Shown here: positions 1 through 6,056 of the stretch, in pieces | Layout: every line of letters begins with the position of its first letter | Position numbering within the stretch: the first letter of the stretch is position 1 | Assembly (NCBI GenBank): GCA_040007395.1 | Contig: JBDTVG010000026.1 | Location: forward strand, 1-6,095 | DNA length: 6,095 nucleotides | Source: DATGFK01 sp040007395 | Lineage (GTDB): Bacteria > Chloroflexota > Anaerolineae > Aggregatilineales > UBA2796 | Reading direction: 5' to 3' | The notes under the pieces: model-generated | Told to the model about the DNA's origin: nothing | Database searches by the model: none | Seen by the model: only the letters and a program-made list of their open reading frames with translations | Made by a program: the position numbers and the translations under genes

Positions 1-33
1 CCGGCATTTTCCTGCCCTGCAAGCCCTTTCCCT

Positions 34-38
34 CCTAC
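34..38. repeat. Left 5-bp direct repeat CCTAC (putative target-site duplication)
   Basis: The word CCTAC directly abuts the outer edge of the left inverted repeat. The same word in the same orientation abuts the right repeat at 6057-6061. A chance match of five bases at this exact place is about 1 in 1000. Confidence 0.5.
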
Positions 39-52
39 TGTCGGGTGACTAG
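39..52. repeat. Left terminal inverted repeat, 14 bp
   Basis: TGTCGGGTGACTAG is the exact reverse complement of 6043-6056. The match stops at both edges: position 38 against 6057 and position 53 against 6042 no longer pair. The last three bases form a TAG in the methyltransferase frame, so nothing translated from the left flank in that frame could read into the gene. Confidence 0.7.
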
Positions 53-784
53 CAAGGTTTAGATGGTTATTTAAAATGGTTCAGCGAAACTATAACTCTT
101 TTGCATGAGCTTTTACGGGAAAATGGAAGTATTTATGTCCATTTAGACTATCACATTAGCTTTTACGCAAAAGCGGTCTTGGATGAAATCTTTGGCGCTG
201 ATAATTTTGTAAATGAAATTATTTGGCGCAGGAAGCAAGCAACCTCGTATGCTTCTAGTCAATTTGGTATTACAAACGATACCATTCTTTGGTTCGCCAA
301 AGGGACTGAATATGTTTTCAATCCGATCTTTTCTAAACATGATGAAAATACGAAAAAATATATAGAAGAGCGTTTTGTTTACGATGATGGTGATAATCGA
401 AAGTATATGAAATCGCCACTCGTAAATTCTATGTATAGGCCAAACCTAAAGTACGTATTTCATGGTGTAAATCCACCTCCTAATGGTTGGTTGTATTCAC
501 AGCAGAGAATGGAAGAGCATTATGCTCGTAACGAATTGGTAATGCCTGAAACACCTAGTGGACGCATATATAGGAAGATTTATGAAGATACTTACGAAGG
601 GCAACTAATCCAAAATATTTGGCTGGATATTCCGATTGTTAACCCTATGGCACGAGAGAGGGTAGGCTATCCTACACAAAAGCCAGAAGCGTTACTTGAA
701 CGCATTATATATACTTCATCCGCTGAAAATGATCTTATACTTGATTGCTTCTGTGGCAGTGGTACAACGACAGTTGTAGCCTAA
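53..784 (+). pseudogene. 5' fragment of an adenine-type DNA methyltransferase (Mod-like), N-terminus missing, ends at an in-frame TAA
   Basis: This is the catalytic and target-recognition part of a beta-class N6-adenine/N4-cytosine DNA methyltransferase (N6_N4_Mtase family, as in type III Mod subunits), which transfers methyl from S-adenosylmethionine to DNA. Visible landmarks are GSIYVHLDYH (125-154), the family's conserved segment after the DPPY motif, then a variable, probably target-recognition region (about 200-640). Next come YPTQKPEALLERII (668-709, motif X region) and LDCFCGSGTT (740-769, motif I, SAM binding). In this class the DPPY catalytic motif precedes these blocks and is absent, because homology starts right after the left inverted repeat with GLDGYLKWF (56-82). 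A nominal TTG start at 101 lies inside conserved sequence and is not credible. The fragment is about 35% G+C, unlike its continuation. It shares one frame with 785-1645, and the TAA at 782-784 separates them. Confidence 0.85.
782..784 (+). other. In-frame nonsense codon (TAA) splitting the methyltransferase
   Basis: The reading frame runs ...GTTTVVA, stop, KLNRRWITCDLGRFAIHT... without any shift. Relatives usually read VAEKL(N/G)RRWI here, so a single G-to-T change of GAA to TAA would explain the stop. There is no long homopolymer at the site that would suggest slippage. A sequencing error, a real point mutation, or damage at a recombination joint are all possible. Confidence 0.8.
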
Positions 785-1645
785 AAACTCAATCGTCGTT
801 GGATCACCTGTGACTTAGGGCGCTTTGCCATCCATACGGCCCGCAAGCGTCTGTTAGGCCTTAAAGACGTGCGTCCGTTTGTGGTGCAAAACCTCGGCAA
901 ATATGAGCGTCAAGTATGGCAAAAAGCCGAGTTTGGCGACCACGCTGAATCGACCATGCGGGCCTATCGGCGATTTATCCTTGACCTGTACCATGCCGAT
1001 CCCATCGAAGGCTATACATGGTTGCACGGCAAAAAGGGCAAAGGCATGGTGCATGTTGGCACTGTCGATGCCCCGATCACGCCCGCCGAAATTACCAATA
1101 TCGCCGCCGAATTCCGGCAAGCCATTGGTAAGGGGGACGGTTCGCCCACTGCGCCCGAAATTGATGTGCTAGGCTGGGACTTCGCCCTTGATGTGAACGA
1201 GATCGAACAGCAGATCGCCCGTGATGCGGGGTTAAAAGTGTCGCTGATCCGTATTCCGCGTGAGGTGCTGGAAAAGAAAGCCGTTGATCAGGGCGATATT
1301 CGCTTTTTCGAGCTAGCCGCCCTTTCAGTCGAAGCAAAGGTCAAGGGGCACAAAGTGGAGATCGCCCTCACCGATTTTATGGTTCCCCGCGATGATGTCC
1401 CCGAAGACGTGATCAAGGCCGTCAAAAAGTGGTCGGAGTGGATCGACTATTGGGCTGTGGACTTCAACTATCGCAACGATACGTTTCACAACGAATGGCA
1501 GACCTACCGCACTCGGCAAGATAGGTCGCTCCTATTGAGCGTTGCCAACACCTACGAGCAACCCGGCGAATATATAATCCTTGTCAAAGTGATCGACATT
1601 CTGGGCAACGATACCACCAAAGCGATCCCAGTGGAGATTCGGTAA
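785..1645 (+). pseudogene. 3' fragment of the same DNA methyltransferase (motif II region and C-terminal domain)
   Basis: This continues the upstream fragment in the same frame. It opens with KLNRRWITCDLGRFAIHTARKRL (785-853), which holds the motif II region, where an acidic residue (Asp at 812-814) would contact SAM. DVRPFVVQNLGKYERQVWQ follows, then a C-terminal extension of over 200 residues. The extension ends in a beta-rich stretch, YEQPGEYIILVKVIDILGND (1553-1612), that looks like a PKD-like or immunoglobulin-type fold. The only in-frame starts are a GTG at 869 and an ATG at 956, and neither has a convincing ribosome binding site, so independent translation is doubtful. At about 56% G+C it resembles the restriction gene rather than its own 5' half. 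It ends 5 nt before the AlbA_2 gene, suggesting one transcript with translational coupling. Assignment to the same ancestral gene is firm; the C-terminal fold is a guess. Confidence 0.8.
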
Positions 1646-1650
1646 ACATT

Positions 1651-2880
1651 ATGCCCTATCCAATATACAAAGTAATCGAAGAGCTAAATTCCGAAGATAT
1701 TGACGGTCTGATTGGTGAAGACGAAGGCAATACTCTGGAATTCAAACTGGACTGTTATACCCCTGACCCATCCAAAGATAAAAACGATTGGAAACGAGAA
1801 TTCTGCAAAGACGTTTCAGCGCTAGCTAATGCCAATGGCGGCTGGATTTTTTGTGGCATTAAAGAGGAAGACAGCAAAGCGGTAGAGATTACCGGATTAG
1901 GTCTTGATTTCAATGTCGATGAAAATGTAAGACGGCTTGATCAATGTGCAAACAGTAGCATTGATCCCCGTATCATGGGGTTGAAAATTCGGGCAATTGA
2001 ACTAACGGATACGAATAAAAAAGATGTGGTGGCAATATACGTGCCGCGTAGTTTTGCTGCACCACACCGTTCAAACCTTACGTATAAATTCCATTTACGA
2101 CGTTCTGCGAGAGTAGAAGAGATGGATATGACACAAATAAGGACAGCGTTTAACTTGTCGAACAGTCTTGAAGAACGCATCCGGCAATTTAGAAAGCAAA
2201 GAGTAGAAGCAATAAGTACAAAAGGCCATGAAGATGTGCCTGTGTTGCTCAGTCAGGATAGTTACTATATCAGTATGCACATCGTTCCCTTAACCTTCGA
2301 TGATCCAAGCAAACGAATCAACACTTTTAACTTCCACAATCGTATTTGGTTTGAGATATTTAGGGATCGAGCCAGAGACGCACGATACAACTTTGATGGT
2401 TATATGATGCCTGTGGAGAGAGAAAGCTATTTTCAGTTTTTCCGTACTGGCGCTATAGAGTGGGTGAAGAAAGGGCCAATTATAAAGAATTCTGATGTGG
2501 CTGATAAACGATTTATCAGCCTACCCGCCATAGCAACAGCTTGTTTAAGTAGCCTTGACAGTAGCATGAAGTCATTGGCAAATTTACAAATCGACTCCCC
2601 TGTTTCGATGATGGTTAGTTTAATAAACATCAAAGGGTTATGTATGATCGATGTAGAGCCATCTAACGCATCTGATTTGATTTACTCATCTACTAGAGAG
2701 GGAAGTCAACCGCTTGTACGAAGCAATTTGTTAATACCCGATATTGTTTTAGAGAACTTCGGTGATCCTCGTGACATTCTGCGCCCGGTATTTGACATTC
2801 TGTGGAACACGGAGGGATATGATCATTGTTCCTTATATGATGAAAACGGCAACTGGATAACCAAGGAGGCAAGGTCTTAG
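1651..2880 (+). CDS. AlbA_2 (Schlafen-like, former AAA_4) domain protein in the RM operon
   Basis: The N-terminal 160 or so residues carry the hallmarks of the AlbA_2 fold, a putative nucleic-acid-binding domain related to Schlafen cores. These are EGNTLEFK (residues 25-32), then SALANANGGWIFCGIKEED (56-74) with the typical AxANxxGGxIxxGI signature, and FHLRRSARVEEMD (147-159) at the usual arginine-rich end of the domain. Residues from about 165 to 409 form a C-terminal region I do not recognise. No membrane segment or signal peptide is apparent, so it is probably cytoplasmic. The ATG at 1651 follows the methyltransferase stop by 5 nt. Only a weak GGAG (1633-1636) lies upstream, which favours coupled translation. 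The gene ends 2 nt before the restriction gene. At about 40% G+C it differs from both the methyltransferase 3' half and the restriction gene, as if inserted into an older mod-res pair. A role in restriction or phage defence is inferred from position only. Confidence 0.8.
   Translation: MPYPIYKVIEELNSEDIDGLIGEDEGNTLEFKLDCYTPDPSKDKNDWKREFCKDVSALANANGGWIFCGIKEEDSKAVEITGLGLDFNVDENVRRLDQCANSSIDPRIMGLKIRAIELTDTNKKDVVAIYVPRSFAAPHRSNLTYKFHLRRSARVEEMDMTQIRTAFNLSNSLEERIRQFRKQRVEAISTKGHEDVPVLLSQDSYYISMHIVPLTFDDPSKRINTFNFHNRIWFEIFRDRARDARYNFDGYMMPVERESYFQFFRTGAIEWVKKGPIIKNSDVADKRFISLPAIATACLSSLDSSMKSLANLQIDSPVSMMVSLINIKGLCMIDVEPSNASDLIYSSTREGSQPLVRSNLLIPDIVLENFGDPRDILRPVFDILWNTEGYDHCSLYDENGNWITKEARS
2499..2521. 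repeat. Perfect 10-bp inverted repeat with 3-nt loop inside the AlbA_2 gene
   Basis: GGCTGATAAA (2499-2508) and TTTATCAGCC (2512-2521) are exact reverse complements separated by CGA. This would make a tight hairpin in DNA or RNA, within codons for VADKRFISLP. No T-run follows, so it is not a standard intrinsic terminator. No function is known. Confidence 0.6.
2863..2869 (+). promoter_or_regulatory. Shine-Dalgarno sequence for the restriction gene
   Basis: AAGGAGG, a full anti-16S complement, lies inside the end of the AlbA_2 gene, 13 nt before the ATG at 2883. A second AAGG (2871-2874) is 8 nt from the start. Together they support the ATG at 2883 as the true start. Confidence 0.7.
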
Positions 2881-2882
2881 AC

Positions 2883-5459
2883 ATGCCTCGTAAGAAAATC
2901 AACCCGAAGCAAGCAAGCTATCTGGAAAACAACGGCAAAACGGCCCCAGCAGTTCCAGCCATTCGTCAAGCGGTTCAGGCATGGGCTGCCAACGGTTATC
3001 CGGGCGCAACGGAAACAAGTATCCGGCTGTTGAATTTCTGGTTTCATTCGGATCACAAGCTGGCAACAGGCGGGCTGTTCCGCTACAACGTCGCTCAACA
3101 GGAAAGCATGGAATCGCTGGTCTATGTGTTTGAAGTTGCCAAGACTCGCACGCAAAAAGACTTGTTCGAGCGATTCATCCCTCAAGAATTCGCCGCCGAA
3201 ATCCGCTTGCCCGAATATGACGACTTTGCCCGGTACTGCATCAAAATGGCGACGGGCAGCGGCAAGACGAAGGTGATGTCCCTAGCAATTGCGTGGCAGT
3301 ATCTCAATGCGGTCATTGAGCCGAACAGCGCCTACGCCCGCACGTTTCTCATCATCGCGCCGAATGTGATCGTGTTCGAGCGCTTGCGTACCGACTTCGC
3401 CGGGGGCCGCATCTTCCAGCTTGACCCGATCATTCCCAGCGATATGAAGCGTTTTTGGGAGATGCAATACTACATGCGCGGTGAAGCCGAAAGAGCCTCA
3501 TCGCTGGGCGCGGTCTATCTGGCGAATGTACAACAGTTGTACGCCGATAAAGAGCCGGAAAACGATGAACCGGACATTATGACCAGTGTGCTTGGCTCCA
3601 AACCGCCCGCCACGCTGGAACAGGTTATCGACTTCCGGGAACGCATTATCGAGCGTGGGGATAGCCCACTAATGGTCATTAACGACGAAGCCCATCACAC
3701 CCACGACTCGAACAGCACATGGAACGAAACAATCCGTTCGCTGCACAATGCCCATCCAAGTAAACTCTCGGCTCAACTGGACTTCTCGGCAACGCCACGC
3801 TTTGACAGCGGCGCATTGTTCCCTTGGATCATCAGTGACTACACGATCAAGCAAGCCATCCTTGAGGGGATCGTCAAGCGTCCGGTGAAGGGTGTAACGG
3901 ACGCTGAGGAAATCCTGACCGATGTTGCCGCACTGCGCTATGAACCCTTTGTCACGGCGGGAATCGAGCGTTGGCGCGAATATCGCACCCAGCTTGCGCC
4001 ACTCGGCAAAAAGCCGCTGCTGTTCATCATGATGAACAATACCAGCGAAGCGGATTCCATTGGCTATTACCTACGCACAAATTATCGAGATGAGTTTGCG
4101 GGGGACAAAACCCTTGTTATCCATACGAAAAACAACGGCGACATTATCAAGGGCGATCTGGATTTAGCCCGTAAAGCTGCTCGTGAAGTCGATAGCGATG
4201 ATAGCCCGGTGAATGCCATTGTCAGTGTGCTCATGCTGCGAGAGGGTTGGGACGTTCAGAATGTAACTGTTGTGGTTGGCTTGCGCCCCTACACTTCAAA
4301 AGCCGATATTTTGCCCGAACAGACGATTGGGCGTGGTCTGCGCCTGATGTTCCGCAATGTCCAGACGACCTACCAAGAGCGTGTAGACATTATCGGTAAC
4401 AAGGGCTTTATCCGCTTTGTCGAAGAGCTTGAAAAAGATGAAGACATCAAGTTCGAGACGTATCAGGTTGGCAAAGACAAGCTCGTTATCACGGTCATTG
4501 AGCCGGTTGCCGAAAGAGCCAGCTTTGATATTGCGCTGCCTGTGCTCACACCGATCATCGCCCGCATTACCTCGTTGGAAAGCGAGATTGAAGCCATCGA
4601 TGTACGGGCTATTCAGTCGCCCGTGATCCCCGTTAGCGCAGATAGCAAAGCGGCGCAAACCTTCCGCTATGAGGGCATGGATATATTGACGCTCGAAAAG
4701 CTGTTTGAGCGTACATACAACATCCCCACGCCCCAAACCTCTCAGGAGATCGTTTCGCGCTATGCACAGATTATCGCCAGCGATCTTCGGTTGCCAAGTC
4801 AATTTGCCGTGTTAGCGCCGAAGATACGCGACTATCTGAAATATAAGGCGTTCGGCAAAGAGGTTGATCTGGACACACCGGAAATCCTACGGGCGATCAG
4901 TCGCTCGTTTACGGCGCAAATCACGTTGAAAGTCTTCCAAAAGCTGCTGCAAGACAAGCTGATCAAACCGCAGCAAGCGACCCTTGAAAACGTGGGCCGT
5001 CCCCTCTCGACGATTGCGCCGTTTCCGTGGTCACAGCTTGCGCCAGTTTGCCAGAAAACCGTGTTCAACAAAGTCCCCTGTGATAATAAGTTTGAGGAAG
5101 AATTTGCGCGGTTTTTGGATCGTTCATCGGATGTATTGCGATTCAGCAAGCTGCCCATGAATTTCGGCTTTACGATCCCCTATTCCGATACTCGGAGCAA
5201 CTTGCGCCATTACTATCCTGATTTTGCCGTTGTCGGTCAGGACGGCGTGCATTATCTGGTAGAGACGAAAGGGCGCGAAGATACCGACGTTGTGAACAAA
5301 GATCGGGCGGCAACCATCTGGGTGAACAATGCTACCACGCTCACCGAGCAAACATGGCAATATCTCAAGGTGTTACAACAGGATTTCAATGATATGCAGC
5401 CGTCAACCTTTGACGATTGCGTGACGATGGGTAGATTGCGTCCAACGCTGTTTGATTAG
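2883..5459 (+). CDS. Type III-like restriction enzyme helicase-nuclease subunit (Res-like)
   Basis: This 858-residue superfamily 2 DNA translocase/helicase carries a C-terminal nuclease and is the cleavage partner of the Mod methyltransferase. Motifs in order are Walker A ATGSGKT (123-129), Walker B DEAH (268-271), SAT (302-304), LLFIMMNN (379-386, motif IV region), MLREGWDVQN (451-460, motif V) and QTIGRGLR (480-487, motif VI with two arginines). The end carries YPDF...VETKG with Asp780, Glu794 and Lys796, matching a PD-(D/E)xK nuclease core. All key residues are present and the frame is unbroken, so the protein looks functional. The start is supported by an AAGGAGG, 2 nt after the preceding stop. 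An N-terminal region of about 120 residues (AIRQAVQAWAANGYPG..., then LLNFWFHSD) precedes the helicase. I recall a similar arrangement in the group annotated as BPTD_3080-type restriction endonucleases, so that subfamily name is an alternative. Known type III Res proteins need Mod to cleave, and Mod is damaged here. Confidence 0.9.
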   Translation: MPRKKINPKQASYLENNGKTAPAVPAIRQAVQAWAANGYPGATETSIRLLNFWFHSDHKLATGGLFRYNVAQQESMESLVYVFEVAKTRTQKDLFERFIPQEFAAEIRLPEYDDFARYCIKMATGSGKTKVMSLAIAWQYLNAVIEPNSAYARTFLIIAPNVIVFERLRTDFAGGRIFQLDPIIPSDMKRFWEMQYYMRGEAERASSLGAVYLANVQQLYADKEPENDEPDIMTSVLGSKPPATLEQVIDFRERIIERGDSPLMVINDEAHHTHDSNSTWNETIRSLHNAHPSKLSAQLDFSATPRFDSGALFPWIISDYTIKQAILEGIVKRPVKGVTDAEEILTDVAALRYEPFVTAGIERWREYRTQLAPLGKKPLLFIMMNNTSEADSIGYYLRTNYRDEFAGDKTLVIHTKNNGDIIKGDLDLARKAAREVDSDDSPVNAIVSVLMLREGWDVQNVTVVVGLRPYTSKADILPEQTIGRGLRLMFRNVQTTYQERVDIIGNKGFIRFVEELEKDEDIKFETYQVGKDKLVITVIEPVAERASFDIALPVLTPIIARITSLESEIEAIDVRAIQSPVIPVSADSKAAQTFRYEGMDILTLEKLFERTYNIPTPQTSQEIVSRYAQIIASDLRLPSQFAVLAPKIRDYLKYKAFGKEVDLDTPEILRAISRSFTAQITLKVFQKLLQDKLIKPQQATLENVGRPLSTIAPFPWSQLAPVCQKTVFNKVPCDNKFEEEFARFLDRSSDVLRFSKLPMNFGFTIPYSDTRSNLRHYYPDFAVVGQDGVHYLVETKGREDTDVVNKDRAATIWVNNATTLTEQTWQYLKVLQQDFNDMQPSTFDDCVTMGRLRPTLFD

Positions 5460-5485
5460 GAAATGTTCACTCACAGCCGTTAGTC

Positions 5486-5491
5486 AAGGAG
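5486..5491 (+). promoter_or_regulatory. Shine-Dalgarno sequence for the repeat-protein gene
   Basis: AAGGAG sits 6 nt before the ATG at 5498, an optimal distance. It is the main evidence that the low-complexity reading frame on this strand is a translated gene rather than a by-product of the repeat. No promoter or terminator is visible in the 38-nt gap after the restriction gene. Confidence 0.7.
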
Positions 5492-5497
5492 AGGCGA

Positions 5498-6046
5498 ATG
5501 TCAATAGGCGTAAAAATCGAAGACTTCTATACACAAATTGTCAATCTAATCGAGAACCATGAGGTTGATCGCGCCGTAGAGTTGATCCTCGAACTTAAAG
5601 ACCGAGCAAAGCAGTTGGGCATATTGCAAAATTTGGATCGCAGTGTGATAAGGAGCTTTCCCCTTACCCTTACCCTTGCCCTTGACCGTGACCTTGCCCT
5701 TGACATTGCCCATGCCCTTGACCTTGCCCGTGACCTTGCCCATGCCCGTGACATTGCCCTTGCCCGTGACCATGCCCTTGACATTGACCTTGCCCTTGAC
5801 CTTGCCCATGCCCGTGACCATGCCCTTGACCTTGCCCTTGACCTCGCCCATGCCCGTGACCATGCCCTTGACCTTGCCCTTGACCTTGCCCAAGCCCTTG
5901 ACATTGACATTGCCCAAGCCCTTGACATTGACATTGCCCGCAGTTCTGGAATTATCGCAACACTTATATCAATTTCCCAATACGTCGAAGTGATTGTTGG
6001 CGTTTTAGAAGCAATCAATTCTTCGGATGATATAAAATCGGACTAG
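5498..6046 (+). CDS. Low-complexity (Ala/Asp)-(Leu/Arg/His/Ile) dipeptide-repeat protein, probably cut at its C-terminus
   Basis: The 182-residue product has three parts. Residues 1-54 are an ordinary, probably helical domain (EDFYTQIVNLIENHEVDRAV, then LELKDRAKQLGI). Residues 55-148 are a strict dipeptide repeat in which nearly every odd residue is Ala or Asp and every even residue is Leu, Arg, His, Ile or Gln, for example ALDLAHARDHALDL. Residues 149-182 are hydrophobic, IIATLISISQYVEVIVGVLE, possibly a buried helix or a membrane-associated segment. The strong ribosome binding site and the non-repetitive ends argue that the frame is real. The TAG stop is supplied by the right inverted repeat, so the original protein may have been longer. 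I do not recognise a family. Similar Leu/Ala/Arg/Asp repeat tracts occur, as I recall, at the ends of some NACHT-type conflict proteins of cyanobacteria and Chloroflexota, which would fit a defence neighbourhood. Its function is unknown. Confidence 0.65.
   Translation: MSIGVKIEDFYTQIVNLIENHEVDRAVELILELKDRAKQLGILQNLDRSVIRSFPLTLTLALDRDLALDIAHALDLARDLAHARDIALARDHALDIDLALDLAHARDHALDLALDLAHARDHALDLALDLAQALDIDIAQALDIDIARSSGIIATLISISQYVEVIVGVLEAINSSDDIKSD
5660..5941 (+). repeat. Degenerate hexanucleotide tandem array (about 47 units) encoding the dipeptide repeat
   Basis: The unit is G(C/A)C followed by a codon ending in T, mostly CTT, CGT, CAT or ATT. The six-base register is unbroken for about 280 nt, beginning with CCC/ACC variants and ending at GCC CGC. 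Because the unit is two codons, gain or loss of units keeps the frame. Larger duplications sit within it: a 42-nt unit twice (5789-5830 and 5831-5872, one difference) and a 24-nt unit twice, identical (5888-5911 and 5912-5935). Confidence 0.9.
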
Positions 6047-6056
6047 TCACCCGACA
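6043..6056. repeat. Right terminal inverted repeat, 14 bp
   Basis: CTAGTCACCCGACA is the exact reverse complement of 39-52. Its TAG (6044-6046) stops the repeat-protein gene. The inner edge extends into the small palindrome GACTAGTC (6041-6048), which the left copy does not share in full. Confidence 0.7.

Larger units (their letters stand above)
39..6056. mobile_element. Candidate transposed unit (about 6.0 kb) carrying a type III-like RM cargo
   Basis: The segment is bounded by perfect 14-bp inverted repeats that begin TGT and end ACA. Directly outside them is an identical 5-bp word, CCTAC, as expected for a target-site duplication. Families known to combine TGT/ACA-type ends with about 5-bp duplications include Tn7-like, Tn5053/Tn402-like and some IS21 elements. 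No transposase, integrase or resolvase is encoded inside, so if real it would be non-autonomous and moved in trans. I saw no extra copies of the repeat near either end that could be further transposase-binding sites. The main alternatives are two insertion-sequence ends flanking the region, or a CTAG-centred palindrome split by insertion. The repeats are seen directly; the mobility is inferred. Confidence 0.45.

Noticed and set aside
782..784. Programmed readthrough or reassigned TAA in the methyltransferase
   Set aside because: No bacterial code reassigns only TAA, the fragment's own terminal stop is also TAA, and the gene is already truncated at its 5' end. A nonsense lesion is simpler.
101..784. 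TTG at 101 as the true methyltransferase start
   Set aside because: Family-like sequence extends upstream to about 56, and no ribosome binding site precedes the TTG. It is only the first permissible start codon in the remnant.
869..1645. An independent gene starting at GTG 869
   Set aside because: There is no Shine-Dalgarno, and the conserved methyltransferase sequence continues in frame upstream of 869, so this is the 3' part of the broken gene.
4296..4802. A 168-codon open frame on the - strand within the restriction gene
   Set aside because: It lies wholly inside a strongly conserved helicase gene with clear motifs on the + strand, and its translation shows no recognisable domain.
5660..5941. 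CRISPR array
   Set aside because: The tract is a continuous degenerate 6-nt tandem repeat in a coding frame, without repeat-spacer structure.
5527..6018. Long open frames on the - strand and in the other + frame across the repeat array (5527-6018, 5546-5917, 5676-5993)
   Set aside because: A stop-free hexanucleotide repeat is open in every frame. These frames lack a credible ribosome binding site, while the 5498 frame has an excellent one and non-repetitive, protein-like ends.
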